This document shows, piece after piece, positions 28,451-41,315 of a stretch of DNA of 64,000 nucleotides. Location of the stretch: assembly GCA_003707065.3 (NCBI GenBank), contig PPXM03000002.1, positions 310,001 to 374,000 of the forward strand, written 5' to 3'. A program made the position numbers and the translations under genes. The notes beneath the pieces were generated by a model, which saw only the letters and a program-made list of their open reading frames with translations, ran no database searches and was not told where the DNA came from. This DNA comes from Trigonopsis variabilis (lineage: Eukaryota; Ascomycota; Trigonopsidomycetes; Trigonopsidales; Trigonopsidaceae). Position 1 is the first letter of the stretch, and every line of letters starts with the position of its first letter.

Positions 28451-31400
28451 TTAATCTAAGGATGGGGGCTCGCAAGTACAGAACAAGTTGAGATCTCCGT
28501 ACGAATCATCCAGACGAGTGACGGTAGGCCAAAACTTGCGTTGACGAAGGTACTCGAGAGGATAGGCGGCCTTTTCTCTGGTATATGGTCGATCCCATTT
28601 CTCCTGAAGCAAGTCTGCTTGAGTATGGGGCGAGTTCTTGAGAACATTATTCTCCTTGGGCTGCTCTCCCTTTTCGATCTCGGTGATCTCGTTTCGGATC
28701 GAAATCAACGCGTCCACCATCCGATCAAGCTCTTCCTTGGATTCGGATTCTGTGGGCTCGATCATCAATGTGTTGGCCACAGGCCACGACATGGTAGGCG
28801 CATGGAAGCCATAGTCCTGAAGACGCTTGGCCACATCCAACGCTTCAATTCCAAAAGCTTTGAAAGGTCGGATATCAATGATGAACTCGTGTGCACAACG
28901 GCCGGACGAGTTGGTGAAGACAATATTGTAATGAGGTGCAAGACGGGATGCCATATAGTTGGCATTCAAGATAGCAGTCTTTGTAGCCTGTGTCAACCCT
29001 TTAGGTCCCATGAGTTTGATGTAGGCCCAAGAAATAGGCAAAATACTGGCGCTACCCCAGGGTGCAGCGGAAATGGGAGTAATGGCAGTAGGCACGGCAT
29101 TCGAGTGGACAACAGGGTTATCAGGGAGGAAAGGAATCAAGTGTTTCTTGACACAGATCGGTCCCATACCAGGGCCGCCACCTCCATGGGGAATACAAAA
29201 AGTCTTGTGTAGGTTCAGATGGCAGACGTCGGCTCCCAAGAATCCTGGACTCGTGAGCCCAATTTGGGCATTCATGTTCGCTCCGTCCATGTAAACCTGG
29301 CCGCCGTGGGAATGGATGATGTCAATGGCGCGACGCACGCCCGGCTCAAAAACGCCAAAAGTCGAGGGATAAGTAATCATCATGCAAGCCAGTGTGTCTT
29401 TGTATTTCTCAGCCTTGGCTTCAAGATCGGCCATATCAAGTTCTCCTTTGGACGTACACTTGACGGCAACGACTTTAAGGCCAGCCATAGCAGCAGAGGC
29501 AGGGTTAGTACCATGGGCACTGACCGGGATCAGACAGACATTGCGAGACTTTTGACCTTGGCTTTCGAGATAAGCCGTGATGACACGAAGACCAGCATAC
29601 TCGCCTTGAGCGCCGCTGTTTGGCTGAAGAGAAGCACCGTCAAACCCGCAGATGGTAGCTAGATCAGCAGACAGCTCGGTCAAGAGCTGAGAGTAGCCAG
29701 CAGCTTGATCCGTAGGAACAAAAGGATGCATTGAGGAAAACTCCGGCCAAGTAATGGGTGCCATCTGGGTCGTAGCATTCAACTTCATAGTGCACGAACC
29801 AAGAGGAATCATGCTATTAGCCAAAGAAAGGTCCTTCGAGTGAAGATGGTGCATATAGCGAAGAAGTTCGGTTTCCGAGTGATATTGGTTAAAGACATCG
29901 TACTGGAGAATGGCCGACTGCCGGGAGAACGAGGCTGGAATGGCCAACGAATCTATAGGAGAGACCGAGGCTTCAGATGCCAACTCATCTAAAAGCTGGG
30001 CAGAGACCACGTTTCCATGAACATCAAAGACCTTGAGAAGATCGAGGATATCTTTCTTTGTCACGGTCTCATCCAGCGACACTCCGACTTCGGATGGCGA
30101 CACATGGCGAAGGTTGATACCAAACTCGTTTGTAGCTCGAGCGAGAAGGGCATTTGCGTCAGAGACTCGCACAGTCAGAGTGTCAAACCAGGTCTGGTTC
30201 ACAATCTCGTAACCAAGTTTCGCGAGTCCTAAAGCAAGAATGCTAGTGAGGTCCCGTACTCGAGTGGCAATGGCCTTCAATCCCTCGGGACCGTGATAGA
30301 CCGCATACATGGCTGCCATGTTGGCCAATAAGGCCTGAGCAGTGCAGATGTTAGAAGTGGCCTTCTCGCGGCGGATATGCTGCTCGCGAGTCTGGAGAGC
30401 CAATCGGTAGGCAGGCTCGCCTAGACGTCCTTTGGACAGACCGACCAGACGGCCGGGCATCTTTCTTTTGAGGGAATCAGTGACGGCAAAGAAAGCAGCG
30501 TGTGGCCCTCCATATCCAAAGGGAACGCCAAAGCGCTGAGAGTTGCCAACAGCAATGTCAGCTCCATACTCACTAGGAGGCTTAAGGAGCGTAAGAGCCA
30601 GAAGATCGGTTGCCATTATAAACAGGCCGCCAGCTTCATGGACAAAATCAGCAAGAGCTGTATAATCTTTGATATCTCCAGTGGTATCGGGATACTGTAC
30701 GATACTACCGCACAGAGTAGCTTTGTCTGCTTCAGAGGGGTGCCCAACAACAGTCTTGATTCCCAAAGGACCCGCCCGAGACTGGATACATGCTATTGTT
30801 TGGGGATGCAAATGAGGATCCACAAAGAACACGGACTTTTTCCCTCGAGCAGCGTTATAAGCCATAATCATGGCCTCTGCAGCGGCAGTCCCCTCATCTA
30901 GGAGGGAAGAGTTGGCAATTGGCAATCCGGTAAGATCCGAGATTAAAGTCTGATAGTTCAAAAGTGACTCCAATCTCCCTATTTGTTAGCTTGCAGGAAC
31001 TCAATCCACACTTACCTTGAGAAATCTCTGCTTGATAGGGCGTATAGGAGGTATACCATTCAGGGCATTCAAGAATGTTTCTTTGTATAACAGGAGGAGT
31101 GATTGTCCCATAATAGCCCATTCTAAAAGTCAGTCAAAGCTCTGAGGTCCCGTCATAACGAAAGGATGGTCATGCCAACAAGAACTTGCGAAATATGCAC
31201 GAGAAAACTTAAAATGCGATATTCAAATACTAATATAATGGATAAGTGGTCTTGTAATCCTGCCAAGACGACCTCAAGCTCGCCCTCTTGAGCGACTTCC
31301 CCAGGACACTTGATCTCTTTATATAAACACCAGCTCTAGGCAATTGCATCCCAAGAAAACACACTTATAGAATAACATACCCAATATAGCTCCGTAGCAC

Positions 31401-31691
31401 CTTGTTTTTGCTAGCAATCTCACGAAGACGGGCGGTCAGCTCGCTCTCCGTCATGCCTTGGCTAGGTTCGATTTTTAACGTTTTCTCAGATAAGACGTCA
31501 CCAGGAATGACTGACTTGACGAATTCGTCCATCGTCTTAGCTCCCACGGTCTCTAACAGAGGAGCAGTCTTATCTTCGGGCGTTCCAAGATGCCGACGCT
31601 CATAAGTATCTAGCTGCGCAAAGATATCGCGGGAGCAGCGTGAGACAGAGAACTGTCGACGGAACAGTCTGACTGCTAGAGCACGTCTCAT
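28451..31691 (-). CDS. GCV2: Glycine dehydrogenase (decarboxylating), P-protein of the glycine cleavage system
   Basis: Mitochondrial PLP enzyme that decarboxylates glycine and passes the aminomethyl group to the H-protein. Three exons, 31381-31691, 31016-31122 and 28451-30978, give 981 aa. Exon 1 encodes an Arg-rich presequence ([18 protein letters not shown]), [15 protein letters not shown], and the tract up to YIG. Exon 2 continues [15 protein letters not shown]. The PLP lysine is in [17 protein letters not shown] near residue 730. [29 protein letters not shown] and [10 protein letters not shown] are P-protein blocks. Intron 2 is 37 nt, but intron 1 is 258 nt and contains two hairpins and a TATA-like motif. 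Full-length family size. Confidence 0.96.
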
Positions 31692-32264
31692 ATCGGCTCA
31701 AGGGGTACAAGGAAGAGCGAGTGAGTTTTTCTCCTCAGGTAATGGTCAGACGGAGGTTGAAGTCCGACAATGGGGCCTGATCTGATAAGATACACCGATA
31801 CACGGGCGTGGACGTTGGCCCTTGTTGCAAGCGTCGTTTCGGATCACTTTGCATGAGAAGTCTACAGAGTATTTATAAGAGACTATTTGTTGGGAAGACT
31901 GTCTTTAATACAGTGTAGCCATGTGAATCATGAATATGATAGGATTATTAGCAACATGAGGAGATCCAAGGGTTGAAGGTGTCAGTGATGGTCAGCGAGA
32001 ACATATAAGAAGGTGCTCAGAATTCTTTCTAAAAGTACCTCACTAGAAAGACCAGGGTCATTTAGGCAGATGTGGTGCTCATAAACATAAAAGCCATTTA
32101 GCTCGTCGCTTTTTGATATACTTGAGGATCTATTAGCACCAAGGGGAGAAGCAGACAGTTTGAGCTGCGTACAGCAACCTAATTCCCAGTTTCTTTGTGG
32201 AAAATCTAAGTCACGAGGTGTTGGGAAAAGAGTTTAGCTAAGTAGTACCGACTGAGATAGAGAG
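31692..32264. other. Intergenic region between GCV2 start and Lunapark stop
   Basis: About 570 bp, including the GCV2 promoter (TATTTATAAGAG near 31870 and a GATAAGATA near 31780, orientation uncertain). No gene seen. Confidence 0.4.
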
Positions 32265-33369
32265 CTATAATGTCTCTTCTCCCTTCGTTTCTTCCTTTGT
32301 AGCTTCTTTTGTTTCTTTATCATCAGTGCTGGCATTCTCAGGCAGGTCGATTTGATTGGTGTTAGGCGTAATTGGTGAGGCACTCGCTCCAACGACATTC
32401 TCTGGAGTCTTTTCGCGCTCGCCAGGCTCATGCGTAACAGGTGATTCACCACCAGATGGTGCGAGAGAAGGAGTAGATAAAGGGTTCCAGGCTTTGCAGT
32501 GGGGACATTGATACTTGACCTGGGTAGATGTCAGTCCTGGAGGAGCGAGGCCGTTGTGGGCACCGCATTGCCAACATATAAGAGCGTAACGATGATCAGG
32601 ATCAGTTTCATTTGCTCCAACCAGCAGATCCAGCACGCGATCAACCCATGTCCGTTGGTAAGGCTCTTCGATATTAGCAAGAGACTGGGGCTGCGGTATA
32701 CCCAGTGGTCGCGAGTTATCTTGGTTGGCCATTTGTGATGCTGCTTCCACCGGTGTCGCTGGTGGTTTATCTCTGACATGACGTTGTCGCAGATTTGATG
32801 CTTGTTTGGTGTCATCTGCTTTATGGGATTTGGCCTGATTTGCCTGAGGAACCTTTTCACCACCAAAGCGTTCTAAAATGGCCTGCGTTGAGTAGAAACT
32901 AGTCAACTCCTTCAGTTCTTCGACTTTTATTTTCCTTTCTTTTCTATAATCGTTTAATCGATCCGTCTCTTTGAGCACCTTAGTGCTGTACCACCAAAAC
33001 AGAAAGCGTCTGGCCGCGTAGATGAGAAAAGGACTCAATACCAAACCCAGAGCTTGATGTAATCCCAATCTATGCCGTTTTCGCCATTGCAGTATAACCA
33101 ATAGAGCGACATAAACCAAGTAGCCTGAAAGACTGTAAAATGTCACTAATCCCACCAAAAGACGCTGTTTTGTCTTGTAATGACCAATTTTTATTTCCGA
33201 TTTCGATATCGATTCCGTCAAGTTCGACAATTCCTTTTCATATGTCGCTGGAGTCTTGGTTCGATTCTAAAGACCACGAGTCCTTCCTGATCTCTCAGGA
33301 AGGACGCTCAAGATATTAGCAATTGACAAAAGAGCTTAGTATAAGCCTTACCCAGAGCCTTGATAACAT
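32265..33369 (-). CDS. LNP1: Lunapark-family ER junction protein
   Basis: ER membrane protein that stabilises three-way junctions of the tubular network with Sey1/atlastin and reticulons. Two exons, 33352-33369 (MLSRLW) and 32265-33266, give 339 aa. The N-terminus NRTKTPATYEKELSNL is the Lunapark opening. Two hydrophobic helices at about 45-70 and 80-105 follow, then a coiled coil and a disordered region. The C-terminal zinc finger reads ICWQCGAHNGL...YQCPHCKAWNP, with four cysteines in CxxC pairs. The 85-nt intron contains an 11-bp perfect hairpin close to its 3' end (see findings). An acidic Lys/Glu tail ends the protein. Confidence 0.92.
33280..33305 (-). repeat. Perfect hairpin inside the Lunapark intron
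   Basis: On the transcribed strand GTCCTTCCTGA and TCAGGAAGGAC form an 11-bp stem closed by GAGA, a GNRA tetraloop. It starts 11 nt after the CTAAT branch site and ends 13 nt before the acceptor at 33267. Confidence 0.85.
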
Positions 33370-33733
33370 CGTTATAGTAGGCCGCTGACAAACTTGGACA
33401 GTTTGAGGTGGTAGCCAGCCTTGAGCAAGGGACTTCGGTAATACTTGTAGCGATGACGATCGATGCTGGGCTGCCAACGAACATGTCAACCGGATGAGTG
33501 GTGTCGCGGATATAGCTGTGTGTAGTATTTTATAGTCATCATGCGATCAGAGAAATGGATAAAGTGTTCAGTATCTCTGGCCATTTAAGCCAAAGATGAC
33601 CAGAGGATTAGAGCTTACGATGAAGTAACCAGTAACTCTATTAGAGATGGTAGCCATAGAATAGGAGCCCCAAAAGAACAAATAAACACCTCTTCTTGTT
33701 GCGCGACCACGGACAACGAGTCTATTATATATT
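33370..33733. other. Intergenic region between Lunapark and SRPK genes
   Basis: Promoter of Lunapark and 3' end of the kinase gene (stop at 33734). A short minus-strand frame starting with ATG near 33483 runs over the Lunapark first exon but has no family support. Confidence 0.4.
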
Positions 33734-35835
<2,102 letters not shown>

Positions 35836-38660
35836 TTAGGCAGTCAAGGCGCCGACAAACCGCTGTTCGTCGTTTTCTCGAAACTGTAGTAAGGAAGCCA
35901 GAACGCCCATTAACTGCTTGCGCTGATCTCTATTTTCAAGAAAAGCCAGGAGGACATTCTTGAGATATTCGATATTCACAGTACCTTTTGTGTCGGTAGC
36001 CTCTGTTTGAGACGACCGCCGGGTCTGGGGTGATGAGTGTATTCGGAGGTTAGTCAGCTGCCGTTCCAGTGACGCTTTCTGGCGCTGGAGTTCAGAGACT
36101 TCGTCAGTGACAGCGCGGAACGATTTCTGCAGGCTCTCGATCCGTAGCTGAGAATCCTCAGCCAGCTTTTTCAGATCGTTGCGACTCCGTTCTGCCTCTC
36201 GCAGTTGGTTCTCACTTTGATCCTATGCGTCAGATGTCTACACTCAACAGCACTTACCAATGCGCGTCGCGTCTGGTCCATGAGGTCCTGGCTTGCTTTT
36301 GAATTCTTGATTGCCCGCTCTTTGGCCGCTGCCGCAGCTTCTGCTGCTTGTTTCAGTCTATCACGCTCCTCAGCCATCATATTCAGCTCCGTCTGAATCT
36401 CCTTCATCTTCATTTCCTTGTCAACGCCTTCCTGAGCTCGCCGTCGTTCAGCCAATGCCCAATCCCGCTCCATCCGCTCTTTATCATCAGTAAGTGCCAC
36501 TATCTGGGCCTTGAGGTCGGAAATCATTCCCTCCTGATTCCCCTCTTTCTCTGATAGCAATTGTCTCATTGTCCTGGTCTCTCTGACCCTCTCCTGGAGA
36601 GCTTTTTGCGTCTCTGATAACTCTTCTTCTAGCTCTTTGAATTTTCCAGTCAGCTGCTTCATCTGCAACTGAACCTCCGCCGTTTGGGCTTTCATGCTAT
36701 CGACTAAAGTCGTCGACTCTGATTTCATTCGTCGGGCTTCTTCGATCTCGTCTTTGGCTGCGTCCTTCTCTTCATTAAGGGCCATGATTGTACCTTCTAG
36801 CGAGCTTATTCGTTTCTTGTAGTTCACCACGTCTGACTGGAGCCGAAGAACTTCTCGGCTTTGTTTATCCAACTTCTCATTAGATTCACTCATCTTAGCC
36901 TTCAATTCGCTCAATTCTTTCGTCACGCCGTCCATCTCTTGCCTCGTCTTGATTCTTATATTCTCGGCCTCAAATGCTTTAGTTTTTAATTGCTCAATCT
37001 CGCGATCTTTGGACTCAGCCACGGTCTTGACCGAGTTAAGCTGATTCCGGATCTTCGTTTCGCTTGTTCGAGTAGTTGATAATTGTTCTTCCAGTTTCAG
37101 CAAATCTATACGAACTCCTTTCAGGTCTTTTTCCTTGGTATCAAGTTTAGTTTCAACTGCTTTCAAAGAAGTCTTCGTCTGTTCCAATTCTTTGGTCATT
37201 TTTTCACCATCCTTGGCCATGGAAGACATCTTCTTTTCAAGCGATTGGTTCTCGGCATTTGAAGCATTCAATGAGCTTGTTAATTCGTCTTTTTCTTGTT
37301 GAAGGAGCTTGATCTGATCTTCATAATCTTGAACAGTCTTAGTCAATGTCTTGACCTGTGATTCAAGTTCTGATATTATTTTGTTGAGTGACTCTATTTT
37401 GGCGTTCGATTGAGAATCTCCTTCCTTTTTGATGGAGTCTTTGGTTTCAACCAGTTCTTCCCCAACATCCCTCAAGCTATCTCTTAAATGCTCAATTTCA
37501 GCTTTGAGAGCTTTGTTTTCTTGCATTGATACTCCAAGTTCAGATTGGACCTTTTCAAGTCGATCTTTAAGCGCATCGACATTTTCTGTGGGTTGGCCAC
37601 TGACAACAGGGGCGGGGCTGGCCTTACCACCTTTCTTCTTATTCTTCTTCTTCTTGGAACCAACGACTGGAGGTACAGCACTAGGTACAGAGCTTGGTTG
37701 CTCAACCGCAGATGAACGATCCTTTGATTCTTCGAGACTCTGAATAGTTGCTTGGGATTTGTCCAGATTCGCCTCTAGTTCTTTGATATTCTCAACCATC
37801 TTACTGATGATGCTCTCCTTCTCCTTGAGTTCATCCTCTTTCTGTTTTAGTTGACTTTCAATCTCCCTCATTAAGGTGTCGTTGTCATTTAGTCGAGTCT
37901 CACTTTCTTTCAGCAGCTTCTCTTTTTCATCGAGTTCATCTTGTTTTCCCTTTAATTGAACACCAACTTTGTCGAGACTCTCTTTGGAGCTATCAAGATC
38001 CTTTTGAAACTTTGTCTTGACTTGATCCACCTCCATTTCCAGTTGCTTAACTCTTTCTTGACTATCTTCGAGTTCAAGTTTCATTTCAAAGTAATCCTGC
38101 TCGTAGTTCTTTGCTTCTTTCGCCTCTGCAATCGTTTTCTTAAGCTCATCACGCTCTATTGTTACCTTCCTTAATTCCTCCTGCAGTAGATCAGTCTGCT
38201 GCTTTTGTCCACTCAGATACTCGACCAGAACGTCGGGCTCAGCAATTGAGGTACATGGAGTGTTGTTCTTTAGCATATCTTCAAATCGTCCAATCAATAT
38301 GCTCTTCTTTTTCTCAACTTTATAAGCTCGTATCAACTGAGGGAACTTGTCTTCGTATTTCTGGAACTTCCTCAATTTGGCTTGAATCTCGGGGCTAAGA
38401 TCTTTATCGATCTCATCATTCTCTTGCTCGCCGTCTGCCACACTGGCGACGTCGTGGCCTTCTTCGCTTGGTCGATCTTTATCTTCGCCAGTGGATTCTT
38501 CCGCCCCTACCTCCATTGACTCTGGATCCGGAGTCTCGCGAGCCAAGATGGCCTTTCTTTTCTCAACAATATTAGCATGGCTCTTTGTAGGCTGGCCCCT
38601 AGCAGCTGCATCCAATTCATCCGTTATGCTTTTCCCCAGCTGCGTGAGCCGGTTAAACAT
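35836..38660 (-). CDS. GRIP-domain golgin (Imh1/GOLGA4-like)
   Basis: Long coiled-coil tether of the trans-Golgi, captured by Arl1 through its GRIP domain. Two exons, 36258-38660 and 35836-36222, with a 35-nt intron, give 929 aa. After a short amphipathic start (MFNRLTQLGKSI) and an acidic linker, heptad coiled coil fills about 90-870, interrupted by a Lys-rich KKKKNKKKGGKAS stretch. The GRIP domain is in exon 2 near residue 885: VNIEYLKNVLLAFLENRD, then KQLMGVLASLLQF. It contains the Arl1-binding tyrosine. Without the second exon the protein would end prematurely and lack GRIP, so the splice decides its identity. Divergent from MPP10. Confidence 0.93.
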
Positions 38661-39239
38661 GGTCAGGACGATCGATACATTCTCCCACTTGTCCAGAACT
38701 ACTGTTATGGTTTCTCACAACCGCGTTTTTCTTGGCTTGTAATCCACAAAGATCAGTTGCTGGTCTTTATATTAGTTACAGTACGTGTAGTGGACTGGAT
38801 ATCATTAAATAGCAGAGAATTAAATCGCCATCAGAGAGCATTCCAGGCAACGTACGCTCACATTGAAATATCTATCATGAAACGGCTGTTTATAACTTTG
38901 TCCCTTAATAATTTGTAACGATTCTCAGCTATAGTGTTATTGTTTCGCTAAGCTACCCGTATATCATAGCATTAAGGCAATCAACTTATACGCCTTGTAT
39001 TCATCATTATAAGGCTAGATATCAAACAAGATAGGTGTAGCCTGCTTCTGCTATCATGCTCATGAATTTTATGAGCCTCTAATGAACAGTAACGTCGATA
39101 AAGATCGCCATCTCCGTTAAATAGATCATCATCTCTACTCGACTGTGAGGTTGTAACGGTCACCATGCAATTTCTTTCCCAACGTAAGGTCCCACCGAAA
39201 AAAATCTCGACTTGACAACAATCTCAGGACAGTGTGATA
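38661..39239. other. Divergent promoter region between golgin and MPP10
   Basis: About 580 bp, AT-rich, with no supported gene. Confidence 0.4.
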
Positions 39240-41124
39240 ATGGAAGCGTTAGGGGGCGTTTTGAAACAAAATGATGACAGCATACTGTTGAATCCTCGAG
39301 AGACGTACGATAAAGCTGTCGAATCAGCCAAATTTTTCCTTGATCCTATTAGTGAGGAGTACTGGATTTTGGACCAAATAGCCGTCAAAGGTCTTGACGC
39401 CGAGCAAATATGGGAGCAAGCTCGATCGGCGGTAGATGCAGCTGCCGATAGAATCCTGTCTGATGAAGTTCCTAGTATGGTCGAGGCGTCTCTCAAACGG
39501 AAGAGGGCTGATCTTGAAAGCGACGACGAGCAAGGGAGCCAAGAAAGTGACGAAGAAGTGTATTCAGGGAATGAAGGTAACAGTTCTTACCAGCTTGAGA
39601 GCGACGATCAGGTCGACAATGCCGAAGCGGCTGCAGAGGATACATCAGATGAGGAGGAGGAGGAACCACTCACTGATGATGAAGATGTGGTCAATGGGGA
39701 GGTTTCTGATGATGAAGAGCTGGTTGATAAAGACGAAGAAAACTCATATGTGGATTCTGAAATGTCCGTTGACGAGGATGGTGAAGGCAGCGAAGAATTT
39801 ACCAAGGATGCCTTTGGATTAAATGATGGGTTTTTCGACATTGACGAATTCAATAAACATTCAGAGGCTGCGGAGATGAACGACGGTCTAAATGACGAGC
39901 TAGACGATGAGGATGATGAGATTGACTACTTTGAGGATCCTGATGCTCAGGACAGCGATGAAGATTTCGAAGATAACGCTAATGAGGTCCGCTTTGAAGA
40001 CTTCTTTGCTCCTCCTAAAGGAAAAAGTAAAAAGAAGCAAGCAAAAAAGGAGAAGAACTTAGATTTGGACGATCGAAAAGACCTAGACACAGCCATGGCA
40101 TCAGTCCATAAAGATCTGTTTGCAGACGAGGAGGAGGAGGAAGAAGAAAGAAATGGCGACGGGCTATCGAAACACGAGCGACAAATGGCAGCAATAAAAA
40201 AGCAGATTTCCAAATACGAACGGGAAAATGTGGCAAAGAAGGACTGGGCCGTATCTGGTGAGGCCCGAGGCAAAATTAGGCCGTTAAATTCATTGTTAGA
40301 GACAGACTTGGATTTTGAATATGGCTCTAAACCTGTACCTGTTCAGTCGGAACAGGTGACTAACTCGTTGGAAGATATGATCCGGCAGAGAATCCAAAAG
40401 GTAAGCGGGTCCAAAAGACACTCCACTAACTCATTAGGCTGAATTTGATGATCTACCGCGACGGACAATGGCTGATGTTGCCGAATTCAGGAGGAGTAAA
40501 TTAGTCAATGTCCAAGAGACAAAATCTGCCAAATCCTTGGCCGAGTTGTATGAAGATGATCATGCCAAGGCCACCAATCCTGGATACGTCGATGCAAAAA
40601 CAACAAAGTTGAATGCTGCACATGAGGAAATTACTAAACTGTTTTCGGACGTTACCCATAAACTCGATGCTTTGACTTCCTGGCACTATACTCCCAAACC
40701 TCCCAAGCCGTCAGTCACAATCGTCTCGAACGTGGCTGCGATTACAATGGAAGATGCTCAACCGTCAGGCTTGGCCAGTGAGTCGATGCTTGCACCTCAA
40801 GAGGTCTACAAACCGGGCGCTACGGCTGACTCTGGTGAAATCGTTGGACCAAATGGCTTGCCGATAACCAAGAAAGAAATGAGTCGTGATGAAAAGAAAC
40901 GACTGCGGAGACGGCACAAGGAACGCAAGGCTAAGCAGCTTCGAGCCCAAGAAGACAAAGACCGGATGCGGGCAGCCAGCAAGCCTGGTGGTCGAGCAGA
41001 TGTTATTCAAACCCTTAAGAAGGGTAACGTCACTATCATTGGTAATAGAGGAGAAAAGAGAGATATCGGAGGCAATGTTGTCAAAGAGAAGCAGCCTGCT
41101 AAGCCTGCTCATTTGAAGTTATAA
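39240..41124 (+). CDS. MPP10: U3 snoRNP component Mpp10
   Basis: Nucleolar component of the small-subunit processome, needed for 18S rRNA cleavage and partnered with Imp3 and Imp4. Two exons, 39240-40400 and 40438-41124, with a 37-nt intron, give 615 aa. Long acidic tracts of Asp/Glu fill about 100-270, as in all Mpp10 proteins. The conserved centre is FFAPPKGKSKKKQ, then RPLNSLLETDLDFEYGSKPVP and MIRQRIQKAEFDDLPRR. SLAELYEDDHAK, LDALTSWHYTPKP, MLAPQEVYKP and RDEKKRLRRRHKERKAK complete the C-terminal domain. The ATG at 39240 is preferred to an upstream in-frame GTG. Confidence 0.94.
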
Positions 41125-41315
41125 ATGGATTCTCTGTATAATATGTATATTATAAATCAAGTATTTTCTAATATTGCAAATCCATTAAATATCTCGAGCA
41201 TTCTTCATCGTCCATTCAGTCTTTCTTGCTACTTGCAATTTAGCTGGCTCGTTACTGGCGCGTTACTTCTGTCACCCGATCGATCTCAGCTGACGGTCCA
41301 CTCTTGCAAGCGTTG

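Noticed and set aside
33370-33483. Minus-strand frame starting MFVGSPASIV upstream of Lunapark
   Set aside because: It runs through the Lunapark start in a different frame and shows no recognisable family; best seen as 5' leader.
39608-39853. Minus-strand serine-rich frame opposite MPP10
   Set aside because: Antisense shadow of the Mpp10 acidic repeats.
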